Source: Candidatus Vecturithrix granuli
Lineage (GTDB): Bacteria; Moduliflexota; Moduliflexia; Moduliflexales; Moduliflexaceae
Direction: 5' to 3'
Assembly (NCBI GenBank): GCA_000739535.1
Contig: DF820473.1
Coordinates: 246,056 to 279,771, forward strand
Length of the DNA stretch: 33,716 bases
Shown: positions 23,520 through 31,951 of the stretch, piece by piece
Layout of the letters: each line of letters begins with the position of its first letter
Position numbering within the stretch: the first letter of the stretch is position 1
Program-made: the position numbers and the translations under genes
The notes under the pieces: model-generated
Database searches by the model: none
What the model was told of the DNA's origin: nothing
What the model saw: the letters and a program-made list of their open reading frames with translations, nothing else

Positions 23520-24509
23520 ATGAAAAATAGCGATCATATACGGATAAGCCTCATCATGTTCTGGATTTGGAGTATTATGCTATTCATCCCTGCGGTTGGT
23601 TGGAGCATGATTGCCTCGAATGTTCCGGGGATTACGATCTTTGGCAGTCAGGATGATGCGTTTCACCTCTCTTTTGGACCATCGTTCCAGATAGAAACCG
23701 GGGACATGACCTACACCATTCAAGGTCCGGAGGATGGAGGCTGGAAGAGTCGTCTGAAATGGGATCTGGAAAAGTTATTCTATCTTGGGGGGTTAGCCTC
23801 AGTCCGGTTTCGCGGAAAATATGAATTGACGGCGGGTGTCTGGAAAGCCGTCGCCGGAGGAGATGATGGCACGATGCAAGATGATGATTGGTTTTATGGG
23901 GACTATGGAAGTTCTCTGGCGGTGCAATCCCTGTCGGATCTGGAAACCGATGGATTTCACTTTAATGTGAATTTGCGCTATCATTTCAGGCTGCGTGAAG
24001 GGCTGACTCTTAGTCCTGTTGCCGGGTATTCCTATACTAAATGGGACTGGGAAACGCTGGAGGGATACCAGACAAGCATCGATCCGCTTGCTTTTTATGT
24101 GGGTCCCCTGGAAGCTGGTAGCATTATCTATCAGGAAGAACTGCATGTACCATACCTGGGATTGGCCTTCTCAGGATTAATAAAATCCTCTGGGTTTGGC
24201 TTCAATGTGTACGCGCTCTTGAGTTTGATCGTTCAGTGTTACGACGAGGACGATCATACCTTGCGTTCAAAGTTAATCAAGGGCGATGCGGATGGCTCAT
24301 TTCTTTCTCTGGGCGGGGATCTGCGTTGGGAAATCACCAAATCCTGGTCTATCGCCGGCAATGTCAACTATACTCGCTATGATTTGAACGGGGAACAAGA
24401 ACAATATTATTATGCTGGCGATTATGCTGACACCCTCTTTACTGGCATTGATTTGGAAATCGAGGGTAGCCAGACCTATTTCGGCCTGATGGCCGTTTAT
24501 GAATTCTAA
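23520..24509 (+). CDS. Omptin-like outer-membrane protease/beta-barrel
   Basis: This 329-residue protein has a signal-like N-terminus (SLIMFWIWSIMLFIPAVGWS) and then alternating amphipathic strands, ending in aromatic YEF as outer-membrane barrels do. The layout follows omptins. D121, D123 and W124 in QDDDWF correspond to OmpT D83, D85 and W86. D244 and H246 in DEDDHTL correspond to the OmpT D210/H212 pair. HVPYLGLAF matches the conserved MPYIGL strand before that pair. If correct, it is a surface endopeptidase of the A26 family. Overall identity is low, and a non-proteolytic omptin-fold porin remains possible. It is probably a monocistronic gene divergent from tupA. Confidence 0.62.
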   Translation: MKNSDHIRISLIMFWIWSIMLFIPAVGWSMIASNVPGITIFGSQDDAFHLSFGPSFQIETGDMTYTIQGPEDGGWKSRLKWDLEKLFYLGGLASVRFRGKYELTAGVWKAVAGGDDGTMQDDDWFYGDYGSSLAVQSLSDLETDGFHFNVNLRYHFRLREGLTLSPVAGYSYTKWDWETLEGYQTSIDPLAFYVGPLEAGSIIYQEELHVPYLGLAFSGLIKSSGFGFNVYALLSLIVQCYDEDDHTLRSKLIKGDADGSFLSLGGDLRWEITKSWSIAGNVNYTRYDLNGEQEQYYYAGDYADTLFTGIDLEIEGSQTYFGLMAVYEF

Positions 24510-24583
24510 CGACATTTGAGAGCGCAAATGCCCTGGAACGCCAATGCCTTAGTCCTACTGTATTAGAATTGTTTTGTTCGTAG

Positions 24584-24622
24584 TGAGTTTGTCGAATCAT
24601 GAACAAACCTTCGACAAACTCA
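24584..24622. terminator. Hairpin repeat downstream of the omptin-like gene
   Basis: Perfect 13-bp arms TGAGTTTGTCGAA (24584-24596) and TTCGACAAACTCA (24610-24622) surround a 13-base loop. No T-tract follows. It could act as a terminator or be a dispersed palindrome. Confidence 0.55.
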
Positions 24623-24728
24623 CGATTGAACATAGACAAAGCATCTTTCAAACTCTTCCTAATTGTAGTATCTTGTTAATAGTAATACACTTCATATTCA
24701 TTGATTTGAATATCGTAAGGAGCATTGT

Positions 24729-27410
24729 ATGTCAAGATTCCATTTACGCCGGATTATCCCAACATTCCTGAAAAAAACCTCTTTCCAGACAATTCTCATT
24801 CTGGTATTTGCTGCACAAGTGGTTGCTACAGCGTGTCTGACAGGCTATCTTGCCTTTCGGAATGGACTCCTGTCGGTCAATGACGTGGCGAATCAATTAC
24901 GGAGTGAAATGACTGCTCGTATTACTCAGCATTTGCATACTTATTTGGATACCCCCCATCTGATTAATACACTCAATATCAATGCGATACACCTCAAACA
25001 GATCGATATCATAGATTTTTCAACCTTAGAGCATCAATTCTGGAAACAAAGTCAGATTTTTCCTTCCGTCAGTTATATATATTTTGCCAGTGAACGCACC
25101 GGAGATTTTATTGGCGTAAAACGACTGTCAAACGACACATTTCATCTTAGAAACGGGAGCGGACCAACCTTTTCGGTTTTTACCACGGATGCTCAAGGAA
25201 ATCGAGGGGAATTATTGTCTGTAATGCCTTATGTTGATTCGCGAACCCGTCCCTGGTATCAAGCAGCAAAAGAATCGGGAAAAGCGATTTGGAGTCCGGT
25301 CTATACGTGGGTGGGAAGCCCGAATATTAGTATAGACGCGGTCTGCCCGGTTTATAATGATTCGGGAACGTTAGAAGGGGTGTTCGGCGTCTCTTTAATT
25401 CTTGCAGATATCAACGAATTTTTGAAAAATTTAAAAGTGGGTACCTCAGGACAAACCTTTATTATGGAACAATCGGGTTTGTTAATCAGTACCTCTTCCA
25501 CTGAAACCGGCATGCTTGTCAATGGAGAGACTGCTGAACGCGTTCATGCAACTGAAAGCGAAAACCCGTTTATACGATTAACTGTCCAATATTTGAAGGA
25601 GTCTGGAAGCGATCCTTTACCTCATGAGAAACCGACACCGGTAAGTATTAAACACATTCGTTCCTTTGATCTAGTAGAAATTGATGGAAAACGCCAATTT
25701 GGGCAGGTGACGCCGTTTCAGGACAAATGGGGATTAGATTGGCTAATCGTCGTGCTTATTCCTGAAGATGAATTCATGATGCAAGTCTATGCGAATACCC
25801 AGCAAACATTTATCCTAAGTCTGTTAGCCCTCTTTGTTGCTGTCGGAATTGGCGGGATCACCGCTCGTTGGGTCATCCGACCACTAGCCCGCTTGAATAT
25901 TGCTGCTCAGGCTCTGGCAAGAGGTGAATGGGAACAGCATGTGCTGATCGATCGGGAAGATGAAGTCGGCCAGTTAGCGAAATCATTTCACACAATGGCA
26001 ACGCAATTGCGAGAATCCTTTGCGGAATTAGATCAGAATGAGCAGCAATATCGTTTTCTGGTTGAACATGTGGCGGATGGAATCGGAATTTTTCAGAAAG
26101 AACGATTGGTATTTGTCAATGATGCCTTTGCTGCTCTGTTAGATTTTCCTCAAGATCAATTGATCGGGAAAATTCCAGAAGAGTTATTTGGGAAGGATTA
26201 TTTGTCTCGATATAAAAAGATCCAAAAACAACTTCAGGTTGGGGTTCTTCACCCGGACTGGCAAATATTCGAATTTGCTCTCATGAAAAATGACCAGAAA
26301 ATGTGGTTAGAAGGCCGTCATAAGATGATTTTATGGGAGGGGGCTCAGGCCATCCTGGTCAGTATCCGCGATGTTACGATACGAAAACGTCAGGAAGAAG
26401 AAAACAAAGCCACTCAGAAAAAACTCCGCCAGGAAAACATCCGACTCAGATCCACCATAAAAGATCGCTATAAATTTGAAAACATCATTGGGAAAAGTTT
26501 TGCTATGCAGGAAGTCTATGAATTAGTGCTGAAAGCCGCTGCGACCGACACGAATGTGGTTATTTACGGAGAATCCGGCACAGGCAAAGATCTTGTTGCC
26601 CAAACGATCCACAGGTTAAGTGATCGTCAGAAAATGACCTTTGTGCCTGTCAATTGCGGGAGCATTCAGGAAACTTTATTTGAAAGCGAATTCTTTGGGT
26701 ATCGGAAAGGCGCATTTACAGGAGCATTGCGGGATAAACCCGGTTTTTTTGATGCTGCCCATAATGGAACGCTCTTTCTCGATGAAGTCGGGGAATTGGG
26801 CCTGAATATGCAAGTCAAATTGTTACGAGCGATTGAAGGCGGCGGTTATACGCCTGTTGGGGACCAAACAGTGAAACATGCCAATGTGCGCATTATTGCC
26901 GCAACCAATAGAAATTTATCAGTACAAATTCAAAGAGGAGAAATGCGCTCAGATTTCTTTTATCGGATCAATGTGATTACGATCAATGTTCCTCCTTTAC
27001 GTGAGCGAAGAGAGGATATTCCCCTGCTAGTTGAATATTTTTTACACCTGTATGGAAACAAGTCTCCCATCCAAACGCTTCCGGGACATATTCTGGAAGC
27101 CCTGTACAACCATGATTGGCCTGGAAATGTTCGTCAATTGCAAAATGTGTTACAGCGTTATCTGACCCTCAAATCTCTTGATTTTGGAAATGGGGTTCAT
27201 TATCCAGAAATTTCTCGTAACACTCAGGATAATAGTAGGGGCTTTACTCCTACTACTACTCATCTGCATGAAGCCATCGCAGAATTTGAAAAACATTTTA
27301 TTCTCAGCATGTTAACCCAAAATCAGGGGCGCAAAAATAAAACTGCCGATATACTAGGTATTCCCGCCAGAACACTTCGTCGAAAACTCAGCAAGTATCA
27401 TCCTAAATAA
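24729..27410 (+). CDS. Membrane Cache-HAMP-PAS sigma-54 activator
   Basis: The start follows AAGGAG. Order of parts: membrane helix 1 (about 20-42); extracytoplasmic double-Cache sensor (about 50-340, with RPWYQAAKESGKAIWSPVY); membrane helix 2 (about 353-376); HAMP (about 375-425); PAS (about 440-550); coiled linker; AAA+ sigma-54 activator domain with Walker A GESGTGKD (about 614-621), GAFTGA loop at 661-666 and LFLDEVGEL Walker B; and a C-terminal Fis-type helix-turn-helix (about 868-893). It should sense an external ligand and directly activate sigma-54 RNA polymerase without a separate kinase. The next genes on the same strand carry matching upstream sites and a -24/-12 promoter, making them its likely targets. 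Confidence 0.93.
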   Translation: MSRFHLRRIIPTFLKKTSFQTILILVFAAQVVATACLTGYLAFRNGLLSVNDVANQLRSEMTARITQHLHTYLDTPHLINTLNINAIHLKQIDIIDFSTLEHQFWKQSQIFPSVSYIYFASERTGDFIGVKRLSNDTFHLRNGSGPTFSVFTTDAQGNRGELLSVMPYVDSRTRPWYQAAKESGKAIWSPVYTWVGSPNISIDAVCPVYNDSGTLEGVFGVSLILADINEFLKNLKVGTSGQTFIMEQSGLLISTSSTETGMLVNGETAERVHATESENPFIRLTVQYLKESGSDPLPHEKPTPVSIKHIRSFDLVEIDGKRQFGQVTPFQDKWGLDWLIVVLIPEDEFMMQVYANTQQTFILSLLALFVAVGIGGITARWVIRPLARLNIAAQALARGEWEQHVLIDREDEVGQLAKSFHTMATQLRESFAELDQNEQQYRFLVEHVADGIGIFQKERLVFVNDAFAALLDFPQDQLIGKIPEELFGKDYLSRYKKIQKQLQVGVLHPDWQIFEFALMKNDQKMWLEGRHKMILWEGAQAILVSIRDVTIRKRQEEENKATQKKLRQENIRLRSTIKDRYKFENIIGKSFAMQEVYELVLKAAATDTNVVIYGESGTGKDLVAQTIHRLSDRQKMTFVPVNCGSIQETLFESEFFGYRKGAFTGALRDKPGFFDAAHNGTLFLDEVGELGLNMQVKLLRAIEGGGYTPVGDQTVKHANVRIIAATNRNLSVQIQRGEMRSDFFYRINVITINVPPLRERREDIPLLVEYFLHLYGNKSPIQTLPGHILEALYNHDWPGNVRQLQNVLQRYLTLKSLDFGNGVHYPEISRNTQDNSRGFTPTTTHLHEAIAEFEKHFILSMLTQNQGRKNKTADILGIPARTLRRKLSKYHPK

Positions 27411-27447
27411 TCTGGCCCTGTTTGTTTCTTGCTCAAAAATTCGATTC

Positions 27448-27469
27448 GAGCGGTCATTTATGTCCGCTC
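27448..27469 (+). promoter_or_regulatory. Upstream operator 1 for the sigma-54 activator
   Basis: This 22-bp palindrome has arms GAGCGG and CCGCTC and inner CAT/ATG, matching its own complement at 18 of 22 positions. It lies about 200 bases before the expected transcription start. It matches operator 2 at 16 of 22 positions. Confidence 0.6.
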
Positions 27470-27534
27470 GGATCAAGACGACCTATTGAAAGATTTCTTT
27501 TTTTTTCAATGGGTTAGAGAATATCTGCTATTTT

Positions 27535-27556
27535 TAGCGGTCAATTGTATCCGGTT
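27535..27556 (+). promoter_or_regulatory. Upstream operator 2 for the sigma-54 activator
   Basis: AGCGGTCA, a 7-base centre, then TCCG repeat the pattern of operator 1, 87 bases further on (about eight helical turns) and about 120 bases before the expected transcription start. This is the usual distance for enhancer sites. Confidence 0.55.
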
Positions 27557-27641
27557 TTTTCGTGTTCTGCATTCCTCTCTGTATTGAAAAAATATGGTAT
27601 AACCTTCATAAACATCATCAGTTAAATTATATGTCTTTTTT

Positions 27642-27656
27642 TGGCATTATTCTTGC
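27642..27656 (+). promoter_or_regulatory. Sigma-54 (-24/-12) promoter
   Basis: TGGCAT, five bases, TTGC: the GG and GC elements have exact sigma-54 spacing, with one deviation from TGGCAC. Transcription should start near 27668, leaving a leader of about 80 bases before the DUF1446 gene. The upstream gene encodes a sigma-54 activator. Confidence 0.82.
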
Positions 27657-27748
27657 TTTATAAACAGGCAAGCGAGTCAGCCATCAATTTTGAAAAGCGC
27701 AATACAATCATTTTATTTGATTTTCGTATATCATGGGAGGAAAATAGC

Positions 27749-29113
27749 ATGAAAAACGCATTACGTATTTTATGTCCGAATGGACATCTGGGATTTGCTC
27801 CAACAAAAGAAGAGAGTTTTTGGATTGGCGCAGAAACCCAACCGGATTATTATTGCTGCGATTCAGGGAGTGATGATATTGGTCCTGTGCCTTTAGGAAG
27901 CGATATCAGTGTGAGCTTTTATGAATGGCAAACTCACGATTTAGAACTCATGCTGCTGGCATCCAGGAAACAAGGAGTGCCGATGATTATTGGGTCTTCT
28001 GGAGATACCGGTACAAACAGCCGGGTAGATATGTATGTTGACATCATCAAGAATTTGGCCAAAAAACATAAGCTTGCGCCTTTTAAGCTCGTCTATTTTT
28101 ACTCTGAGGTGAGTAAAGAGTATCTTCAACAAAAAATGCAGCAAGGGATCGCTATAGAAGGACTGGATGGGCGAGAAAATCTCACCCCTGAAGAATTGGA
28201 ACACACGGAGAGAATTGTGGCAGTGGCGGGCGTACATCCGTTTATCAAAGCATTGGAGATGGGAGCGGATGTGATTATTGGCGGTCGTAGCAGCGATGCG
28301 GCCGTATTTGCCTCAGCCGCCTTATATGAAGGATTTCCGGAAGCGCTCTCCTATTACCTTGGCAAAGTGCTCGAATGCGCCTCTTTTTGTGCAGAACCCT
28401 ATATGGCAAAAGAATCCGTGATTGGAACGATAACGGATGAGGATGTCAAAGTCACAGCGATGCATCCCCAACAGCGATGTACAATTGCCTCAGTCGCCGG
28501 ACATGCGATGTATGAGCGTTCCAATCCGTTCTATGAATATTTTGCCGGGGGGATGCTCGACATGACCCACTGTCAATATGAGCAATATGACGAAAAAACG
28601 ACACGAATTACCAATCCTCTTTTTGTGCCTATTGATGGAAAAACCAAGGTCAAGCTCGAAGGGGCTGGCAAAATTGGAGAACGCTACATCGGTATCGTTG
28701 GGGTCAGAGATCCTTACACCATTCAGAATATTGATAAAGTGATTGAATGGGCCAGAAGCCAGGTCGCAGAACGATTCTCAGAGAGCGAATATCAGTTATA
28801 CTATAAAATTTATGGCAAAAATGGTGTAATGGGAGACCTGGAACCGATCAAAGAGATCCGCTCACATGAGTTGTGCATTGTGGTTGAAGGAATTGCTCCG
28901 ACAGAAAAAATAGCTGAAGAAGTCACCCTGATCGGTGCACGGCAGATTTTTTACGCCCGACTACCTGAAGTGAAAGGCACCGCCGGTACGGCCGCCTTTG
29001 TCATTGATGGCGTGCTGTCTGCGCCGCCTGCCTATCAATGGACAATGAATCATGTTGTCCCGGTCGATGACCCGATGGAACTTTTCACAATGCACGAACT
29101 CACGATTGAATAA
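27749..29113 (+). CDS. AtuA-like DUF1446 protein
   Basis: The start at 27749 has GGGAGG 8 bases upstream; a longer in-frame start overlaps the sigma-54 promoter and is rejected. The 454-residue protein has the DUF1446/AtuA pattern: CDSGSDDIGPVPLG near the N-terminus, IIGSSGDTGTNSRVD, then GADVIIGGRSSDAAVFASAA and HELCIVVEG. AtuA was named from the acyclic terpene utilisation cluster of Pseudomonas, but most members have unknown substrates. It is cytoplasmic, with no signal peptide. It is first in the sigma-54-driven cluster and 14 bases from the DUF4387 gene. The two families are regularly paired, and they are presumed to act together on a carboxylic acid or CoA ester (inference). Confidence 0.88.
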   Translation: MKNALRILCPNGHLGFAPTKEESFWIGAETQPDYYCCDSGSDDIGPVPLGSDISVSFYEWQTHDLELMLLASRKQGVPMIIGSSGDTGTNSRVDMYVDIIKNLAKKHKLAPFKLVYFYSEVSKEYLQQKMQQGIAIEGLDGRENLTPEELEHTERIVAVAGVHPFIKALEMGADVIIGGRSSDAAVFASAALYEGFPEALSYYLGKVLECASFCAEPYMAKESVIGTITDEDVKVTAMHPQQRCTIASVAGHAMYERSNPFYEYFAGGMLDMTHCQYEQYDEKTTRITNPLFVPIDGKTKVKLEGAGKIGERYIGIVGVRDPYTIQNIDKVIEWARSQVAERFSESEYQLYYKIYGKNGVMGDLEPIKEIRSHELCIVVEGIAPTEKIAEEVTLIGARQIFYARLPEVKGTAGTAAFVIDGVLSAPPAYQWTMNHVVPVDDPMELFTMHELTIE

Positions 29114-29127
29114 TAGGAGGATTTGCT

Positions 29128-29451
29128 ATGAAGACCAAAAAACTTGTTGAACTCGCCAAAACGATCCGAAGCAAAAACGCCGGTACGGATAAAATTACTT
29201 TCGATATTATTTTTCGAGAACGAGAAAACTATGAACTCGTTAAGAAGTCCAGGGTATTAACCAGGCAAACGATAGCACAATTATATGCGATTCCGGAAGA
29301 ACGCATCAGCGATTTTGTGGAATTTGATCCGGCGTTTGCGATCAAATTTACCATCTATCGCCAGAAGCCCAGCGGAAGCCCTGGTGAAACCGACGTCTTC
29401 GGATGTCAACAATATCCTCCTTTGCTAGACGTTGAAGTACCTGTTGTATAA
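29128..29451 (+). CDS. DUF4387 protein, partner of the AtuA-like protein
   Basis: This 107-residue protein opens KLVELAKTIRSKNAGTDKIT, then FDIIFRERENYELVKKSRVL, the DUF4387 signature, and continues with IPEERISDFVEFDPAFAIKF. The length is normal. The start follows TAGGAGG. It probably forms a complex with the DUF1446 protein just upstream; in other bacteria the two occur as neighbours or as one fused chain. The biochemical role is unknown. No membrane segment or Cys cluster is visible. Confidence 0.88.
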   Translation: MKTKKLVELAKTIRSKNAGTDKITFDIIFRERENYELVKKSRVLTRQTIAQLYAIPEERISDFVEFDPAFAIKFTIYRQKPSGSPGETDVFGCQQYPPLLDVEVPVV

Positions 29452-29455
29452 CTTC

Positions 29456-29506
29456 TTCCCCCTGTTGCAAATAGACTGTATGAGACCAGCATTTGTAACA
29501 GGGGAA
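29456..29506 (+). promoter_or_regulatory. Intercistronic hairpin before the symporter gene
   Basis: Arms 29456-29472 (TTCCCCCTGTTGCAAAT) and 29491-29506 (ATTTGTAACAGGGGAA) pair with one bulge and one mismatch and are followed by TTTTT, then the TAAGG ribosome-binding site. It could act as a partial terminator or RNA-processing hairpin that lowers symporter expression relative to the two enzymes. Confidence 0.62.
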
Positions 29507-29526
29507 TTTTTAAGGAAAAACCCAAC

Positions 29527-30930
29527 ATGTCAATTCAACTGATTATTATTCTTCTGTATCTCCTGGCAACAATTGGAATCGGTCTTTATGCCAGGAAAAA
29601 ATCTGTAAGTTCAGATGCTTTTCATGGGGTAGGCCTGGGAGTACTGATGTGTGTGGCCGCCGGAACCGGCGAATGGTTAGGGGGAACATCTACCACTGGA
29701 GTGTCTGAATATGGGTATATGTTTGGCGTATCCGGCGCCTGGTACACGATTGCGAATGGTATTGGAGTCATGGTACTTGGATTGTTTTTTGCAAAACTCT
29801 ACAGAAGTCTGGATACCGTCACGGTTCCAGGCGTACTAGGCAGTTTTGTCGGACAACAAGCTCGAACGATTGCCAGCATTTTGCTGATTTTCGTGATGAT
29901 CGCTGTCGGTACAGCGCAGATTATTGCAGCGGGAACCCTGGGAGTTACGGTGCTTGGCCTGAATTTTACCATCTCTGTTATTGCGCTTGGGATCGGATTT
30001 ATCATCTACACGCTGGCAGGCGGGATGACCGCTGTGGGATATACCAATATCATGCATTTATGCGCCATGTACGGTGGGGTATTCTTTGCTGTCATGTATG
30101 TCATTTCCGGGGCCGGAGGGTTTCAGCAAGTTCATCAGCAACTGCCCGCCAGTTATTTTAGTTTTACGACGATTGGGATGCCTAAAGTATCATCATGGCT
30201 GATTGCTTCAATTCTGGGGGCCTGTACAGCCCAGGCAGGAATCCAGCCGATTCTCGCGGCTAAAGACGTACATGTTGCCAAAAAATCGGCGATTATCACG
30301 GCGTTTGTCGTCGCGCCGTTTGGCATCTTCACGGCGTTTCTGGGGATGGTTGCGAAGATCAAATTCGACGCTCTGGCAAACGCGAAACTCGCTCTGCCTA
30401 CCCTGTTAATGAATTTACCTCCCATTATTGGCGGCATTGTGCTTTCAACGATTCTGGCCGCGATTTTATCAACAGTCTCGCCCATTATTTTAGCCTGCGG
30501 TACGATGTTTACAAAAGATATCTATCAAAAATTGATCAATCCATCGGCTACTGATACCCAAATGTTGAAGATCTCGCGTCTTACGACCGGTCTGGCAGGA
30601 GTCATCTGTATTCTTCTGGCCCTGATCCTTTATGGAAGCACAGCAATCCTGGATATCGTCTATTTTGCCTATACGTTACGAGGGTCCCTGTTCGTCGTGT
30701 TATTGTTTGCGATTTACTGGAAAAAAACTTCAACAAAAGGAACGGTCTGGGCGATGCTGTTAACCGCCTTTACTGGGTTTCTCTGGATTCTCTTTAAAAA
30801 GATCACGGGGCATTATCCGATTCATCCGATGCTGACTGAAACCTATATCTCTGTGATCGTCGCCTTTATCAGTACCTTAATGCTCAGCACCTTTTTTCCA
30901 GAAGATCACCTATCGCCAAAAACCAGGTAA
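29527..30930 (+). CDS. Sodium:solute symporter (SSS family)
   Basis: This 467-residue protein has about 12-13 membrane helices. SSS-family landmarks include the early AARKKSxSSDAFHGVGLGV-like segment, GTGEWLGGTSTTGVSEYGY, TVTVPGVLGSFVG, and later ILAAILSTVSPIILACGTMFTKDIY. It should import an organic solute with Na+. Substrate specificity cannot be read from sequence, but its position after the DUF1446/DUF4387 pair under the sigma-54 promoter suggests it brings in their substrate. The start follows TAAGGAAAAACCCAAC. A family B element begins directly after its stop codon. Confidence 0.87.
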   Translation: MSIQLIIILLYLLATIGIGLYARKKSVSSDAFHGVGLGVLMCVAAGTGEWLGGTSTTGVSEYGYMFGVSGAWYTIANGIGVMVLGLFFAKLYRSLDTVTVPGVLGSFVGQQARTIASILLIFVMIAVGTAQIIAAGTLGVTVLGLNFTISVIALGIGFIIYTLAGGMTAVGYTNIMHLCAMYGGVFFAVMYVISGAGGFQQVHQQLPASYFSFTTIGMPKVSSWLIASILGACTAQAGIQPILAAKDVHVAKKSAIITAFVVAPFGIFTAFLGMVAKIKFDALANAKLALPTLLMNLPPIIGGIVLSTILAAILSTVSPIILACGTMFTKDIYQKLINPSATDTQMLKISRLTTGLAGVICILLALILYGSTAILDIVYFAYTLRGSLFVVLLFAIYWKKTSTKGTVWAMLLTAFTGFLWILFKKITGHYPIHPMLTETYISVIVAFISTLMLSTFFPEDHLSPKTR

Positions 30931-31046
30931 TAAGTACTTGAGCAAGAATACGCTGAAACTCTCAGGAGTGTCAAAGCTCTGCTTTGACAGCGAAAGCAGA
31001 GCTTTCGCACTCCGGTTTTATAAAAATACTTCTGCTCAAGTACTTA
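30931..31046. mobile_element. 116-bp MITE with family B core (copy 4)
   Basis: Perfect 14-bp terminal repeats TAAGTACTTGAGCA (30931-30944) and TGCTCAAGTACTTA (31033-31046) enclose the family B twin hairpin at 30965-31013. The core is nearly identical to that at 13719-13767, but the ends are entirely different from AAGCTGTTTTAAAAGT. No clean target duplication is seen. It begins at the base after the symporter stop codon and separates it from the C26 gene. Confidence 0.85.
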
Positions 31047-31096
31047 CAATCGTATTCAGCGTGTATGAATAGCCATAAGAACTGAGGAAAGATGTT

Positions 31097-31819
31097 ATGA
31101 AGATGAGGATAGGTGTCACAAGCGGATGGGAACCCGGGATGGTTGTCAAAGGATGGCCCCTGATTTACACGGTGAAACCAGTGATTGAGAAAATTGAAAA
31201 GCTGGGGGGCATTCCCATCATTATTCCGGTGCTGGAAAATACCGACTATCTTGCAGACTACATGGAATTCCTCGATGGGATCATTGTCTCCGGGGAAGTG
31301 ATGAGCATTAAACAGAATGTGATCAAAGAAGGTAGTAAAAATATCCTCGAAACAAGCAATCCACTGCGCTATAAAAATGAAGCCGTGATTATCCGGCAGG
31401 CCTTAGCCCAAAATGTCCCTTTATTAGGAATTTGTCGAGGGTATCAGGTCCTGGTTGTCATTGAAGGCGGTACAGTGACTGATGAAGATATTAATATCAA
31501 TAATTCCATTATTCATCAACAAGGGGAATTGGCATCACCTGATAAAACGGTTCATAGTGTGACAATGACGCCGGGGTCTCACCTTCAGAATTTACTCGGC
31601 GTTGACACGATCATGGTCAATAGTTTCCATCGTCAAGGCGTGAAATCCGCGCCCGAAGGTTACAGGATCTCAGCGGTTTCGCCGGATGGAAATATTGAAG
31701 CCATCGAAAAAAAAGGGAAAACGTTTGTTCTGGGAGTCCAATTTCACCCGGAAATGCTGGGAGGTGATATATGGGAACAATTCTTTGTTCGCCTTTTTGA
31801 ACATCTGAAACAGAAGTAA
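31097..31819 (+). CDS. C26 class I glutamine amidotransferase-like hydrolase
   Basis: This 240-residue protein is of the gamma-glutamyl-GABA hydrolase (PuuD) type. The nucleophile is C113 in LLGICRGYQVL, with the His-Glu of the triad at H217 and E219 in GVQFHPEM. The usual SGGGDVxP oxyanion segment after the first domain is altered to IVSGEVMS. The family hydrolyses gamma-glutamyl amide bonds, for example in polyamine or amino-compound breakdown. This suggests that the substrate of the cluster passes through a gamma-glutamylated form, although no gamma-glutamyl synthetase is in the window. GAGGAAAG precedes the ATG. It is probably read from the same sigma-54 transcript. Confidence 0.82.
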   Translation: MKMRIGVTSGWEPGMVVKGWPLIYTVKPVIEKIEKLGGIPIIIPVLENTDYLADYMEFLDGIIVSGEVMSIKQNVIKEGSKNILETSNPLRYKNEAVIIRQALAQNVPLLGICRGYQVLVVIEGGTVTDEDININNSIIHQQGELASPDKTVHSVTMTPGSHLQNLLGVDTIMVNSFHRQGVKSAPEGYRISAVSPDGNIEAIEKKGKTFVLGVQFHPEMLGGDIWEQFFVRLFEHLKQK

Positions 31820-31951
31820 TACTCAAGACAGACAGAGCGCATTTCTCATCAACGCATGAACACGAAATTAATGTCTTCAGGAAAGATTATCCAGGCGTAC
31901 GGGAAATCATCAAGAGGGCATTAACCCATTTTTGAGAAGAGGTACCATGTT

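Noticed and set aside
27641-27748. Longer start for the DUF1446 protein at 27641
   Set aside because: It would begin inside the -24/-12 promoter; the ATG at 27749 has a proper ribosome-binding site and matches the family's N-terminus.
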